The notes: generated by a model from the letters alone, not told the origin. Numbered from the stretch's first letter, positions 14,597 through 24,700 are shown. The stretch is 64,000 nucleotides of DNA from an uncultured Flavobacteriales bacterium (GCA_937901255.1 CALCHN010000042.1:1-64000); one strand, 5' to 3'. Made by a program: numbers and translations.

Positions 14597-15549
14597 GTAA
14601 CCAATTGTCTTAAGCCATCCACCGCTTCGTTTTGTTCTAGCTCATTTAAAATGGCTAAGGCTTTGTTTTTGTAATCGTGCATGGCTTTTTGAGTGTAGGT
14701 TATGCCTCCATATTGTATTACCAAGTCAATTACTTCTTTTACTTTTTTACGGTTGGTGTTGTTGTGTTTAACCGTAGAAATAATAAACTTTTTATCTTTT
14801 TCTGAAGCCACTCCCAAGGTATAAATAAGCGGAAGTGTCATTTTCTTTTCTTTAATGTCTATTCCCGTTGGTTTACCTATTTCTTCGGAACTTCCACCAT
14901 AGTCAAACAAATCATCTTTAATCTGAAAAGCAATACCGGTATATTCGCCAAACTGACGCATTTTTTCAATGGTTGCTTTATCGGCACCAACAGAATTAGC
15001 TCCTGAAGCACAACAAGAGGCAATTAATGTAGCTGTTTTTTGTCGAATAATGTCGTAATAAACGGCTTCGGTAATGTCTAGCTTTCGGGCTTTTTCTATT
15101 TGCAGCAATTCGCCTTCACTCATCTCTCTCACAGAGTTGGACATGATACGCAACAATTCAAACTCATCATATTCTACTGCTAATAACAACCCTTTAGAAA
15201 GTAAATAATCGCCCACCAAGACAGCAATTTTGTTTTTCCAAAGAGCATTGATGGAAAAAAAACCTCTTCTTTTGTTGGCATCATCTACCACATCATCGTG
15301 CACTAAGGTTGCGGTGTGTAGTAATTCTATCATAGAAGCTGCTCTGTAGGTAGATTCTGTTGTTTCGCCAAATGCTTTTGCAGAAAGAAAAACAAACATC
15401 GGGCGCATTTGCTTGCCTTTTCGCTGAATAATGTAATGCATGATTCTGTCCAGCAAGGAAACACGACTTTTCATAAACGCCCTAAATCTTGGTTCAAACT
15501 CTTCAAGTTCGTGTTTTATAGGGTGTTTTATATCGCTAACTATAGACAA
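14572..15549 (-). CDS. Long-chain polyprenyl diphosphate synthase
   Basis: This trans-prenyltransferase extends allylic diphosphates with IPP, most likely to make the menaquinone side chain. The first aspartate-rich motif is DDVVDD (85-90) followed by KRRG. The second is KDDLFD (211-216). Small residues before the first motif (LLHTATLVHDD) fit a long-chain product. The length is 325 residues. No in-frame ATG lies near the start, so the TTG at 15549 is taken; the first downstream Met (residue 26) would cut into the fold. With ubiD nearby this makes two menaquinone-related genes in the region, though they are not in one operon. Confidence 0.92.
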   Translation of the reverse strand: MSIVSDIKHPIKHELEEFEPRFRAFMKSRVSLLDRIMHYIIQRKGKQMRPMFVFLSAKAFGETTESTYRAASMIELLHTATLVHDDVVDDANKRRGFFSINALWKNKIAVLVGDYLLSKGLLLAVEYDEFELLRIMSNSVREMSEGELLQIEKARKLDITEAVYYDIIRQKTATLIASCCASGANSVGADKATIEKMRQFGEYTGIAFQIKDDLFDYGGSSEEIGKPTGIDIKEKKMTLPLIYTLGVASEKDKKFIISTVKHNNTNRKKVKEVIDLVIQYGGITYTQKAMHDYKNKALAILNELEQNEAVDGLRQLVTYVTERKK

Positions 15550-15663
15550 TTTGTGGGAGTATTTTTCTGCAAAATTACAGATTATTACAGAAGTCGGTAT
15601 GTTACATTGATGATTATCTTTTATGAAGAAAAAATTAACTTACATAAACTCTAGTAAAATAAG

Positions 15664-15700
15664 AAATCTGAATTTTAAAACATTTATCAAATTCAGATTT
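15664..15700. repeat. Hairpin in the 15550-15816 gap
   Basis: AAATCTGAATT and AATTCAGATTT form a perfect 11-bp stem around a 15-base loop, downstream of the Pnu transporter and upstream of the prenyl synthase (both minus strand). It may end transcription from the transporter, but has no long T run. The rest of this 267-bp gap holds a second weak palindrome near 15785-15815 (CCACT...TAGTGG) and no gene. Confidence 0.4.
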
Positions 15701-15816
15701 TAAAGTATTAATTGTGAAAAAATCTTCAGCTTTATTCGTTGCAAATAATCATAGTTTATAAATATCGTTATGGAACTATAATACCACTGCATCTCATTCG
15801 TGCATTAGTGGCATCT

Positions 15817-16404
15817 TTAAACTCTTACTACCGTCAATTTTTTCCATTGAAAATAACCATAAATTACTATTATGGTATAAGCAAACATCAACAAGGCGTA
15901 AATTTCCAACCCTCTGGTATAGTATAAATAAACGGATACCCCATCGATTGCTATCCAATAAAACCAATTTTCTATCCGCTTTTTTGCCATCATGTAAGTA
16001 GCAATAAAACTAAAAATGGTAGTAAATGAATCTATTAAAGGTTTTTGTGCTTCTTTAAAAAAAGAAGACAATATAAAATACATTCCGAAAGAAAGTACAG
16101 TGCCTATAAGTATGAGCAACATGTTTTTTTGTAAAGTATCTTGATACACTTTTGTTATTACTTCTTGCTTTTTCCACATTATCCAACCATAAATACCCGC
16201 AAAAACATAAAAAACGGACAACAAAGCTTCTGCATATAATTTAGCATACTCTATAAACAAATAAATGCTTAACAATGAGCCTAGTATCCCAAAAATCCAA
16301 CATGAAATTTTGTTTTTTGCCATTAAAACTGTGTAAAGTACACCAAAAATTACAGCAACAATCTCCAATAATAGTTCTATATGATTAGATATCCAAAGCA
16401 CCAT
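15817..16404 (-). CDS. pnuC: Pnu family vitamin transporter (PnuC/PnuT type)
   Basis: This is a 195-residue membrane protein with about seven hydrophobic segments. Family-typical stretches are VAVIFGVLYTVLMAKNKISCWIFGILGSLLSIYLF, YAEALLSVFYVFAGIYGWIMWKK and WFYWIAIDGVSVYLYYTRGLEIYALLMFAYTIIVIYGYFQWKK. Pnu proteins are energy-independent uptake channels for nicotinamide riboside (PnuC), thiamine (PnuT) or riboflavin (PnuX). The upstream gene, overlapping by 20 bp, encodes a thiamine-binding-like protein, so thiamine (PnuT) is the more likely substrate. No TPP riboswitch is visible upstream. A start at 16404 is well supported. Confidence 0.88.
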   Translation of the reverse strand: MVLWISNHIELLLEIVAVIFGVLYTVLMAKNKISCWIFGILGSLLSIYLFIEYAKLYAEALLSVFYVFAGIYGWIMWKKQEVITKVYQDTLQKNMLLILIGTVLSFGMYFILSSFFKEAQKPLIDSFTTIFSFIATYMMAKKRIENWFYWIAIDGVSVYLYYTRGLEIYALLMFAYTIIVIYGYFQWKKLTVVRV

Positions 16405-16633
16405 TCAGGACTTTCATTACAAATATCATTTTACCGTATTTTTCAAATGATGTTTTTATTTCTTGCTGCAAAATAGGCATTACTTCATCTATTTCTCCAA
16501 CAATATGAGTGCTGGTTGCATTTACTTTTACAGTAATATTAGCGTGTGCATTTATCCTATCAATAAAATCTTGTATGGGGGGAATGTAATCTGCATTTAA
16601 CGGATAGTTGCTTATTTCTATGGTGGTTTTCAT
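16385..16633 (-). CDS. Thiamine-binding-like protein (YkoF/MTH1187 type)
   Basis: From ATG 16633 the product is 82 residues: MKTTIEISNYPLNADYIPP, then ITVKVNATSTHIVGEIDEVMPILQQEI and GKMIFVMKVLNG. The pattern of a short ferredoxin-like fold with STHIVGE.DEVM matches the MTH1187/YkoF thiamine-binding superfamily. The frame extends to a TTG at 16663, inside a palindrome, and is not preferred. The 3' end overlaps the transporter start by 20 bp, so the two are coupled. It probably binds thiamine or a precursor in the cytoplasm. Confidence 0.72.
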   Translation of the reverse strand: MKTTIEISNYPLNADYIPPIQDFIDRINAHANITVKVNATSTHIVGEIDEVMPILQQEIKTSFEKYGKMIFVMKVLNGALDI

Positions 16634-16653
16634 GGTGATATGTTTTTTAAAAT

Positions 16654-16834
16654 AAACCTTCAAGTTCTAATTAATTACTGTATTAGACCTTGAAGGTTTT
16701 ACTCTTTGCATCTTTGCGATGACCTTCAGTCATCTCTATTAAATATCGCTCCGTTGGAGCTTAAATTTGTTTTTTCTGACTCACCCCCTAGTTATCTTGC
16801 GATAACTTTTCCCCCTCTCTTTAAAGAGAGGGGG
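16654..16834. repeat. Cluster of four intergenic palindromes
   Basis: The 16634-16902 gap holds, in order, a long palindrome 16654-16699 (arms starting AAACCTTCAAG and ending CTTGAAGGTTT with a 10-base loop), a GCTCC/GGAGC hairpin 16748-16760, an AGTTATC/GATAACT hairpin 16790-16807 and a loopless palindrome CCCCCTCTCTTT/AAAGAGAGGGGG at 16811-16834. A GGGTTAGGGGGAGAG tail follows. These resemble REP-type filler sequences common between Bacteroidota genes. No gene is seen here. Confidence 0.65.
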
Positions 16835-16902
16835 TTAGGGGGAGAGTTCTTAGTTTTTATAAAAAAATGACGAGAAAAATATACGCAGCATCATTTGAAA
16901 AT

Positions 16903-19128
16903 TTATATCTGAGCTAAAATCTCATTTAACGTTCCACTTGGACGCATTACAGTAGCAACTTTTTCAGCATTTGGATAGTAATAACCATCGATATTTACCG
17001 GAGAACCTTGAATGCTGTTAAGTTCATTTACTATGGTTTTTTCACTGGCAGTTAAATCTTGTGCAATAGCAGTAAATTTGGTTTTTAAAGCAACATCTTT
17101 CGATTGTTTTGCCAATGCTTCTGCCCAGTACATGGCTAAGTAAAAGTGACTACCTCTGTTATCCAATTCTCCTGCTTTTCTTGATGGAGATTTGTCGTTT
17201 TCCAAGAATTTGCCTGTAGCTTCATCTAACGTTTCTGCCAATATTTTAGCTTTCGGATTGTCGTTTACTTCACTTAAATGTTCTAACGAAACGGCTAACG
17301 CTAAAAATTCTCCTAAGGAATCCCATCTTAAATGGTTTTCATTTACAAACTGCTCTACGTGTTTAGGAGCAGAACCTCCAGCTCCTGTTTCAAATAAACC
17401 TCCACCATTCATTAATGGAACAATAGAAAGCATTTTTGCACTTGTTCCTACTTCCAAAATAGGGAATAAATCGGTTAAGTAATCTCTCAACACATTTCCG
17501 GTTACAGAAATGGTGTCTTTTCCAGCTCTAATTCTTGCTAAGGTAAAATTCATTGCCTCTTTTGGTGACATAATATGAATTTCTAAGCCATCGGTGTCAT
17601 AATCTTTTAAGTAGGTGGTTACTTTAGCAATTAAATTGCTATCGTGAGCTCTGTTTTCATCTAACCAGAAAACTGCAGGTGTTTGAGAAGCTCTTGCTCT
17701 GTTTACCGCCAATTTTACCCAATCTTGTATGGGAGCATCTTTGGTTTGGCACATTCTAAAAATATCGCCTGCATTAACAGCTTGTTCCATCAACACATTT
17801 TTATTATCATCAATTACTTTAACAACACCCGCTTTTTCAATAATAAATGTTTTATCGTGCGAACCATATTCTTCTGCTTTTTGAGCCATTAATCCCACAT
17901 TAGGAACACTTCCCATAGTTGATGGATTGTAAGCTCCGTTTTTCTTGCAGTCATCAATTACTACTTGGTACAAACCAGCATAACTCGTATCAGGAATAAT
18001 AAATTTAGTGTCTTTAGCATTACCATCAGGTCCCCACATTTTGCCTGAGTTTCTGATGTAAGCCGGCATAGATGCATCAATAATTACATCATTAGGCATG
18101 TGTAAATTGGTAATTCCTTTGTTAGAATCTACCATAGCTAATTTTGGTCGGTTAGCGTAACAAGCATCAATATCAGCTAAAATAGCTGTTTTATCAGCAC
18201 CATCTAAACTGTTTAATTTAGTATATAAATCTGTTAACCCATTGTTAGGATTAAATCCTAATTTACTGAATGTGCTGGCATGTTTTTCAAATACCTCTTT
18301 AAAAAATACTTCCACAAAATGACCAAAAATAACTGGATCAGAAACCTTCATCATGGTAGCTTTCAGATGAACCGAAAACAACACATCTTTTTGTTTTGCA
18401 TCTTCAATTTGCTCGGCAATAAAAGTTCTAAGCTGGTCTGCTTTCATTACAGCCGAATCAATGATCTCGTCTTTTTTTACAGCAGTTTTATCTTTTAAAA
18501 CAGTAGTATTTCCATCATTATCTGTCAGTTGAATGCTGAAAAATCCGTTGTCGTTCATTACTACCGATTTTTCTGAGCTATAAAAATCTCCACCGTTCAT
18601 GTGTGCTACGTGCGATTTAGAATCTGCCGACCAAGCTCCCATACTGTGTGGATGTTTTTTAGCATAATTTTTTACCGCTTTAGGAGCTCTTCTGTCAGAA
18701 TTTCCTTCGCGTAAAACAGGGTTTACGGCACTACCTTTTACTTTGTCGTATCTGCTTCTAATGTCTTCTTCTGTAGCATTTTTAGGTGTGTCCGGATAAT
18801 CAGGAATAGCATACCCTTTACCTTGCAATTCTTTTATAGCATCTTTTAATTGAGGAATAGAAGCACTAATATTTGGAAGCTTAATAATATTTGCTTCCGG
18901 TTTGGTAGCTAAATCGCCCAAATATGCTAAGTCGTCAGTAATTTTTTGGTTATCAGATAAAAAATCAGGAAAAAGTGCTAAAATTCTTGCCGCTAAAGAA
19001 ATGTCTTTCGTTTCAATTTCCACATTGGCAGCCGAAGCAAAAGATTTTACAATAGGTAAAAGTGAGTTAGTAGCCAACGCTGGTGCTTCATCAGTTTTGG
19101 TGTAAATAATTTTAGATTTTTGTGTCAT
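16903..19128 (-). CDS. icd: NADP-dependent isocitrate dehydrogenase, monomeric type
   Basis: It converts isocitrate to 2-oxoglutarate and CO2 with NADP+ in the TCA cycle. At 741 residues it is the monomeric (80-kDa) IDH, not the ~420-residue dimeric type. Family stretches are IYTKTDEAPALATNSLLPIVKSF at the start, LREGNSDRRAPKAVKNYAKKHPHSMG, TMGSVPNVGLMAQKAEEYGSHDKTF, FWLDENRAHD and MLSIVPLMNGGGLFETGAGGSAPKHV. The start ATG at 19128 is clear. It is a single gene, divergent from the SUMF1-fold gene, and followed by the palindrome cluster. Confidence 0.97.
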   Translation of the reverse strand: MTQKSKIIYTKTDEAPALATNSLLPIVKSFASAANVEIETKDISLAARILALFPDFLSDNQKITDDLAYLGDLATKPEANIIKLPNISASIPQLKDAIKELQGKGYAIPDYPDTPKNATEEDIRSRYDKVKGSAVNPVLREGNSDRRAPKAVKNYAKKHPHSMGAWSADSKSHVAHMNGGDFYSSEKSVVMNDNGFFSIQLTDNDGNTTVLKDKTAVKKDEIIDSAVMKADQLRTFIAEQIEDAKQKDVLFSVHLKATMMKVSDPVIFGHFVEVFFKEVFEKHASTFSKLGFNPNNGLTDLYTKLNSLDGADKTAILADIDACYANRPKLAMVDSNKGITNLHMPNDVIIDASMPAYIRNSGKMWGPDGNAKDTKFIIPDTSYAGLYQVVIDDCKKNGAYNPSTMGSVPNVGLMAQKAEEYGSHDKTFIIEKAGVVKVIDDNKNVLMEQAVNAGDIFRMCQTKDAPIQDWVKLAVNRARASQTPAVFWLDENRAHDSNLIAKVTTYLKDYDTDGLEIHIMSPKEAMNFTLARIRAGKDTISVTGNVLRDYLTDLFPILEVGTSAKMLSIVPLMNGGGLFETGAGGSAPKHVEQFVNENHLRWDSLGEFLALAVSLEHLSEVNDNPKAKILAETLDEATGKFLENDKSPSRKAGELDNRGSHFYLAMYWAEALAKQSKDVALKTKFTAIAQDLTASEKTIVNELNSIQGSPVNIDGYYYPNAEKVATVMRPSGTLNEILAQI

Positions 19129-19264
19129 GATAAACCGTATTTTATATGATAAAGAATATTGATAATTGAAGTGCGAAGCTACTCATAATAAATGCTATTT
19201 TCAAACGATGAACAGATAAAAAATTCATCCTTTTGGAGGGATTTAGAAAACAGCACTTTTTTCT

Positions 19265-19272
19265 TACCTTTG
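19265..19272 (+). promoter_or_regulatory. Candidate -7 box upstream of the SUMF1-fold gene
   Basis: TACCTTTG fits TAnnTTTG. A start here would give a leader of ~180-200 bases that contains the hairpin at 19368-19386. Confidence 0.3.
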
Positions 19273-19367
19273 AACCTAATTAATGAGAGTTATCACACAA
19301 AACATTGTTTATTTGCTAGGGATACACAAATTAAATAATGTAAATTTCACTAATGGTCACAAATTAT

Positions 19368-19386
19368 AAAACATCTTCGATGTTTT
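19368..19386 (+). promoter_or_regulatory. Leader hairpin AAAACATC-TTC-GATGTTTT
   Basis: A perfect 8-bp stem with a 3-base loop, followed by more T residues, lies in the 333-bp gap between icd and the SUMF1-fold gene. It could be a terminator or attenuator in the leader. The rest of the gap shows no gene. Confidence 0.35.
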
Positions 19387-19461
19387 TGTGGGAATTTTAT
19401 GGGTAAAGCAGAAAAAATTTGTGTGATACGTGTTAATTTGTGTTTAAAAACAATAACCTTA

Positions 19462-20409
19462 ATGAGCTTTATTTTAAAGATGCGACCACATAAATTTACC
19501 CATTATATTTTATTTGTAACGGCAATAGTTGTTGTGCTTAGCAGCTTTATTAAAAAAGATAAGGTAAAAGATTTTTCAAAAGAAATGCCCCCTGGAACAA
19601 CAAAAATTGCAGAAAATCTTTTTATAGATAAAACTGAAGTGTCAAACTTGGCGTATCTTGAATACGTTTATTGGTTAATGAGAGTATTTGGAGAAGATTC
19701 TGAAGAATACCGATTAACTCAATTAGATACGTTGGGGTGGTTTAAAGACTCATGTTTAGGACTCTTTTATTCTGAATATTATTTAAGACACCCTAAATAT
19801 AGGAATTATCCTGTGGTTGGAATTTCTCAAGAACAAGTATTAAATTATTGTAAGTGGAGGTCTGACAGAATTTTTGAGCTTTATTTAATTAGGGAAAAAA
19901 TATTAGAGCATCAACCAAATCAACATGCTGAGAATTATTTTTCTGTAGAAAATTATTACAGTGGAAAATACAACAATACGCCACCTGATTTGAGGTACAA
20001 TATTTATCCTGAATATCGTTTACCTACAAAAGAAGAATGGTTGTTGGGTAAAGAATTTTTTGAAGCATACAATCTAAAAAATGGAAAAACGTGTAATAAG
20101 AAGTATTGTGATTTTCATATAAGAAAAGAGGATATTCCTAATCACTCTAATTATAATGTTGTTCCTTGCGATGGTGATTCCTTGCTAGTGGAACCGTTAA
20201 AAACTACTCGTTGCGATAAAAACACTACTTTAGGTTTTTATTTTCATGGAAATGTAAGCGAATGGTTAGCAGCAGAAAATAAAATAATAGGTGGCAATTG
20301 GAGAGATACTACCAACACTCATTTTGATATTCCACAACATCAAGAATATCCATCAGAATATGTTGGTTTTAGATGTGTTGCCACTTGGAAAAAATATGAA
20401 AAGAAATAG
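19462..20409 (+). CDS. SUMF1 (formylglycine-enzyme-fold) protein, GldJ/GldK-like
   Basis: The frame opens at 19399, but a signal or anchor segment begins near MSFILKMRPHKFTHYILFVTAIVVVLSS, so the start is 19462 or 19480. The mature part has the SUMF1 fold signs NLFIDKTEVSNLAYLEYVYWL, YPVVGISQEQVLNYCKWRSDRI, YRLPTKEEW, HGNVSEWL, GGNWRDT and YVGFRCV. The paired active-site cysteines of true formylglycine-generating enzymes are not seen, so it is probably a structural relative, as are the gliding/T9SS proteins GldJ and GldK. It is followed 15 bp later by the amidohydrolase gene. Exact role unknown. Confidence 0.82.
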   Translation: MSFILKMRPHKFTHYILFVTAIVVVLSSFIKKDKVKDFSKEMPPGTTKIAENLFIDKTEVSNLAYLEYVYWLMRVFGEDSEEYRLTQLDTLGWFKDSCLGLFYSEYYLRHPKYRNYPVVGISQEQVLNYCKWRSDRIFELYLIREKILEHQPNQHAENYFSVENYYSGKYNNTPPDLRYNIYPEYRLPTKEEWLLGKEFFEAYNLKNGKTCNKKYCDFHIRKEDIPNHSNYNVVPCDGDSLLVEPLKTTRCDKNTTLGFYFHGNVSEWLAAENKIIGGNWRDTTNTHFDIPQHQEYPSEYVGFRCVATWKKYEKK

Positions 20410-20424
20410 AAAAGAATTAAAGCA

Positions 20425-21474
20425 ATGACAGATAAAGAAAGCCCCAAAAAGATAGAAAGAATTAATGCTCACGGACATTTATTGCCCGAGCCTCATGAGG
20501 TGCCTCAATTTATGAAAGATAAAAAATTGTTTTGGATAGACGATAAAAAACAATTTATGCACCAAGGAACTTGGTCGAGACCCATTACCGACAAAAGTTT
20601 TTTCTTAGATGAAAAAATATTATGGATGGAAAAAAACAACATCGACCATGCTGTTATGCTTAATCTTTCTCAAATTTATTGCAATGGTTGGGACAAACAA
20701 GATGCGGTAGATGCTATCCGTTGGCAAAACGATTTTAATGCCTCTGTGCAGCATCAACATCCCGATAAATTTACTTGTGGTTTTGTGGTGCAGCCATTAT
20801 ACATAGAACATGCTTTAAAAGAAATTGAGCGTTGTGTTAAACAACATAAAATGAAATTATTGTGTTTGCCCACACATTTTTTAAATGCTCAAAACCAGTG
20901 GGTTTCTATTGCAGATGAAGTGGTTTTTCCTATTTACGAGTTGGCTAGTAAATATAATTTAGCAGTAGAAATTCATCCTTATGATGGTGAAAAAATGGTA
21001 GCGTTAAAAGATGAATATTGGCGTTTTCATTTGGTATGGATGATGGCTCAGTCGGCAGATGCTTTGCACATGTTTACTCTAAAAAATATTCCTAATCGTT
21101 TTCCAAACATTAGAACTTGCTTTGCACATGGTTGCATGTTAGGTCAAGCAAATTTTGGCAGAAGAGTACAAGGTTTTGAAGGCAGGCCGGATTTATTTCA
21201 AGATGTGGAACATCCTAAAACTACGCTCGGACATCCAAATTTATTTTTTGATACCTTGGTACACGACCCTTACACTTTGCAATTGCTTAAACACAGAGTA
21301 GGAAGCAATCAAATTGTTTGTGGGTTAGATGATCCTTACCCTTTAGGAGAAATGGAATCTGTGAAAAATTCTTACCCCGGAAAAGTGTTAGATGATGCTT
21401 TAGCACTAAACATTTTAACTGAAGAAGAAGTAAAAAACATTTGGAAAGATAATGTTAGGAAATGGTTAGGATAG
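20425..21474 (+). CDS. Amidohydrolase, ACMSD-like
   Basis: The 349-residue product belongs to the amidohydrolase-2 group that includes aminocarboxymuconate-semialdehyde decarboxylase. The metal-binding start is INAHGHLLPEP (HxH). Later motifs are KLLCLPTHFLNAQNQW, LAVEIHPYDG (His), RTCFAHGCMLGQANFGRR (His) and VCGLDDPYPLGEME (Asp). The distribution of His and Asp ligands fits a zinc enzyme. A role in tryptophan/kynurenine breakdown is possible, but no other gene of that path is nearby. It may be co-transcribed with the SUMF1-fold gene. The substrate is not proven. Confidence 0.82.
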   Translation: MTDKESPKKIERINAHGHLLPEPHEVPQFMKDKKLFWIDDKKQFMHQGTWSRPITDKSFFLDEKILWMEKNNIDHAVMLNLSQIYCNGWDKQDAVDAIRWQNDFNASVQHQHPDKFTCGFVVQPLYIEHALKEIERCVKQHKMKLLCLPTHFLNAQNQWVSIADEVVFPIYELASKYNLAVEIHPYDGEKMVALKDEYWRFHLVWMMAQSADALHMFTLKNIPNRFPNIRTCFAHGCMLGQANFGRRVQGFEGRPDLFQDVEHPKTTLGHPNLFFDTLVHDPYTLQLLKHRVGSNQIVCGLDDPYPLGEMESVKNSYPGKVLDDALALNILTEEEVKNIWKDNVRKWLG

Positions 21475-21479
21475 AAAAA

Positions 21480-21605
21480 AGCCCCTCCCAACCTCCCCGA
21501 GGGGGAGGAGTTCCCAACGCACAAGTCCATTTTACGAAGTCCTTTTCTCCTCTTGAGAGGAGCAGCTATTGTTCGAAACTGCGATAGCAGCGAGATTACA
21601 ACATC
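21480..21605. repeat. REP-like palindrome cluster
   Basis: The gap between the convergent amidohydrolase and large barrel genes (21475-21713) holds G/C-rich palindromes that stand out from the AT-rich background. There is a CTCCCC-GAG-GGGGAG-type hairpin near 21492-21510, a CTCCTCT-TG-AGAGGAG hairpin at 21547-21562 and a GCTAT...ATAGC hairpin at 21565-21588. The composition and layout resemble the cluster at 16.7-16.8 kb. No gene seen. Confidence 0.6.
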
Positions 21606-21713
21606 AGAGGTGTGTTTTCTTTTGTCATCATACAAAACCAAAAATAGTTGATTAATATCACTTTATTTTTTTCTCAACCCTTGAAAACAGAACAATAAGT
21701 AAAACACCCATCA

Positions 21714-24700
21714 CTAAAAAAATGCCCTAACTTGAACACCTCCGGTATGGATAAAGTTGGTGTTTTCAGATTTTCTACCATTATAATTCAAACTCAGCTG
21801 CATGTATTTCGATAAGTTTTGTTGATATGATAATTCCCACGTACTGTTAACTCCATTTTGAAGTCCTTCCAGCATTTCGAATGCCAGAGAAACATTGTCA
21901 GTAGCCGAAAATGTGTTTTCAATATAATTAAAATTAGCTCTTACGCTTCCTTTAGCTGCCATATTAAACCTCAACTCTACTCCTCCTTTTTTAGAAATAG
22001 ACTTTTCTCCTCCATAAATAGGCTGATTGGTTTTTTCCTTGAAATTAAACAAAAAGCTGACCCTCACTTTAACATTTGGCTGAATGGCAAAGGTTGGTTC
22101 AATCTCTTGAATAAATAAGTTATAATTTCTATTGGTAAAAAACTCTGAGAAATTGCTCTTTTTAGCTTGCGAAGCCAACACTACCAAGGTATAAACTCGT
22201 GTTATGTTCCATCGTGTTTTTATCGTATTCGAAAACTGATTTCTAGATTCCACTCCATTTGTCAAAAGGGATTTATCTCTATTATCTTGATAAATATAAT
22301 CTGCTCCAAACTTAGTGTTGGTTCTGTTAAAATAGAAAGTATTTAGAACACCCATATTAATAGTAACTAAGGAGCTATCGTCAATATCGGCAATAAATGG
22401 ATTAAAATAATCATCTTTATTACTTACTTTTCGGCTAGTACGGAAATTTGCTCTATTGGAAAAACGAGAAACTAATTTCTTTAATCCTTTCTCTCCTCCC
22501 CATAAAGCTTCTGGCTGCAAAAACAAGCTTTGGTTAAACTGGTTGGTGTAAATTTTTACAAACTCATTAGTAGGAGTAAAAATTTTAATATAATTGGCTT
22601 GATCTCTAAAAACAGCTATTTCAAATTCATTTAAATCTTTCACTCCATTATTATTTAAATCGCCAATAAAAGTATGTGTTCCTTGTCCGGGCTGTACTTC
22701 TACAAATAAAAACTCTTTTTTTACTTCTAACCCTGAACCAATTTCATAATAGGTATTGGTAGAAATTAAATTCTTTAGAAAGTTGCCATTGTATTCCACT
22801 CTAGCTAAAACAGTTTCCTCAGGCTTTAAGCTGGTTAGTGTGTTGGATACAATATGTAATTTTCTGTATGTATAAGTACTTCGTAATTTATGGTTTTTCA
22901 TTTTCAGCAAACTTATAGAAAGCTCAATATCTTCAGCTCTAGTAGCTTTTAAAAAATCGTTAGCAACAGGCACATTATCATCACGTTGTTTGTAGCTCAA
23001 CATAAATTTATTTTTGGTGGTATCCGCATTATGAATAAAGGCTTGTAAAATAACAAATTCAAAACTAGAGGCAGTTAATGAATCGCTTTTATTAAGAAAG
23101 AGTTTATTTTGCTCAGTTTCTTCGCCTACACCAAGCACTACCCAACCTAATTGTTTTGTAAGAATGGCTTTATGTCGCAAAAATTCAGAATTATTTACGC
23201 CTTTAGTTTGTAAAAAACTAGCATTACTAACCAACTGAAACCCGTTCGTTTTATAATTGATCGCTAATGCATTTTTAGCTCCTTCAATTAACTCTAATGT
23301 ATTCATATAATTAAAGGTATAAACAACATTTCCTTTGTCGGTTTTGTTTAAACCAACTTTTCCACCAACAATATGCTGGTCGGTATTTACAATAGCATTG
23401 CTAATATTCCAATCTCTTTCAAATTCTACCAATCTAAACCTTTCTATTGGTGTAAAATATTCTTGTACATATTCGTAATTGCTTCCAATATTCAGTTTCC
23501 AACTTTCTTCTTTTTCTTTGTTTAAATCAACAATATTTTCAGAATTAAATTTAAAAGCATAACCAATATCATCGCCACTATCTTTATCAGAAAAAGTATT
23601 TATATCATTTTTGGACATTGCTCCTTCCCAAGATATTTTCGCATTTTTACTAAAAACATATTCTCCACCCAAAGTTGCCATTTGATTTTGCTTGGGAGTA
23701 ACCAATAAAATAACTGGCTCGTAATTTCCCTGAGGGACTCCACCAACAGGTAGTTGCCATTCATATACTTTTCCATTTGCCGAACTTTGAATTTGTTTGT
23801 AATTCCCGTTATTCTCTCCCACATAAGAAAAACCTAACTGATAAATAGCACTATCTGGATTGGTAGAGTAAACAAAAACCGAATCATAACCCAACGAATC
23901 TATCATTTTATACAACACCTTATTTTCATCAAACTCTACCAAATTAATGTTGGGGATAACGGCATCTTGTATGCTATCTCCAATTTCTGATAAAAACCTC
24001 TTGTTTTCATCCGTTAAATCTTGCAATAAGGGTTGGTCTTTTGAATCTTGTTCGGTATAAAAATTAAAATTAAGCTTAAGTTTTTCACTTTTAAACTCAT
24101 TACCGAAATGAATAAGCGAACGAGCATAATTCCTATCCGAATATTGAAATTCTACCACAATTCTGGAATCTTTGGTTATTAATCGGTTAGAAGTAAAAGT
24201 TAACTCCCCTGTATTGTAGTCTATTACATAATCGAACTCATTCCCTCTTTTCATAAGCATTCCATCAATAAAAACCTGCTCCGTTCCCGAGAGGATAATA
24301 ATAAAAGTTTCGTTATCTGCACCTCTTAATCTATATGGACCTTGATTTCCTTCAATACCTAAAATTCTATTTCGAGCAAATTTACCTCTGGAAACAGCTG
24401 CACTAACAGTAGGAGTAATTGTTGAAGCATTTTCTTTTTTAGATGTAGGTACAGTAATATTAAAACTACCTCCTTGCACTTTTTTATTAAAATTCATAAA
24501 ATAAGTATCAGGTCTCTTAAGATAAAAATCTCCGGCAGTTAACTTCCATTCATCGCTAAACAATTGAATATATACTTGGTCGAAATCTTGTAATTGCTGC
24601 GTATTCCCCTCTGCCTGAATAGGAATATTATCATCAGAAATAGAAGCCAAAATGCTAATCTCATCGGTAATTTTTCCTGATAACTGTAAATTCATATTAG

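Noticed and set aside
16634..16902. TPP riboswitch upstream of the thiamine-binding-like and Pnu genes
   Set aside because: I looked for the CTGAGA and ACCTGA-type conserved parts of a THI box on the minus strand and found none; the gap is made of unrelated palindromes.
19462..20409. Genuine formylglycine-generating enzyme
   Set aside because: The fold is right but the catalytic cysteine pair is not visible and there is an N-terminal membrane or signal segment.
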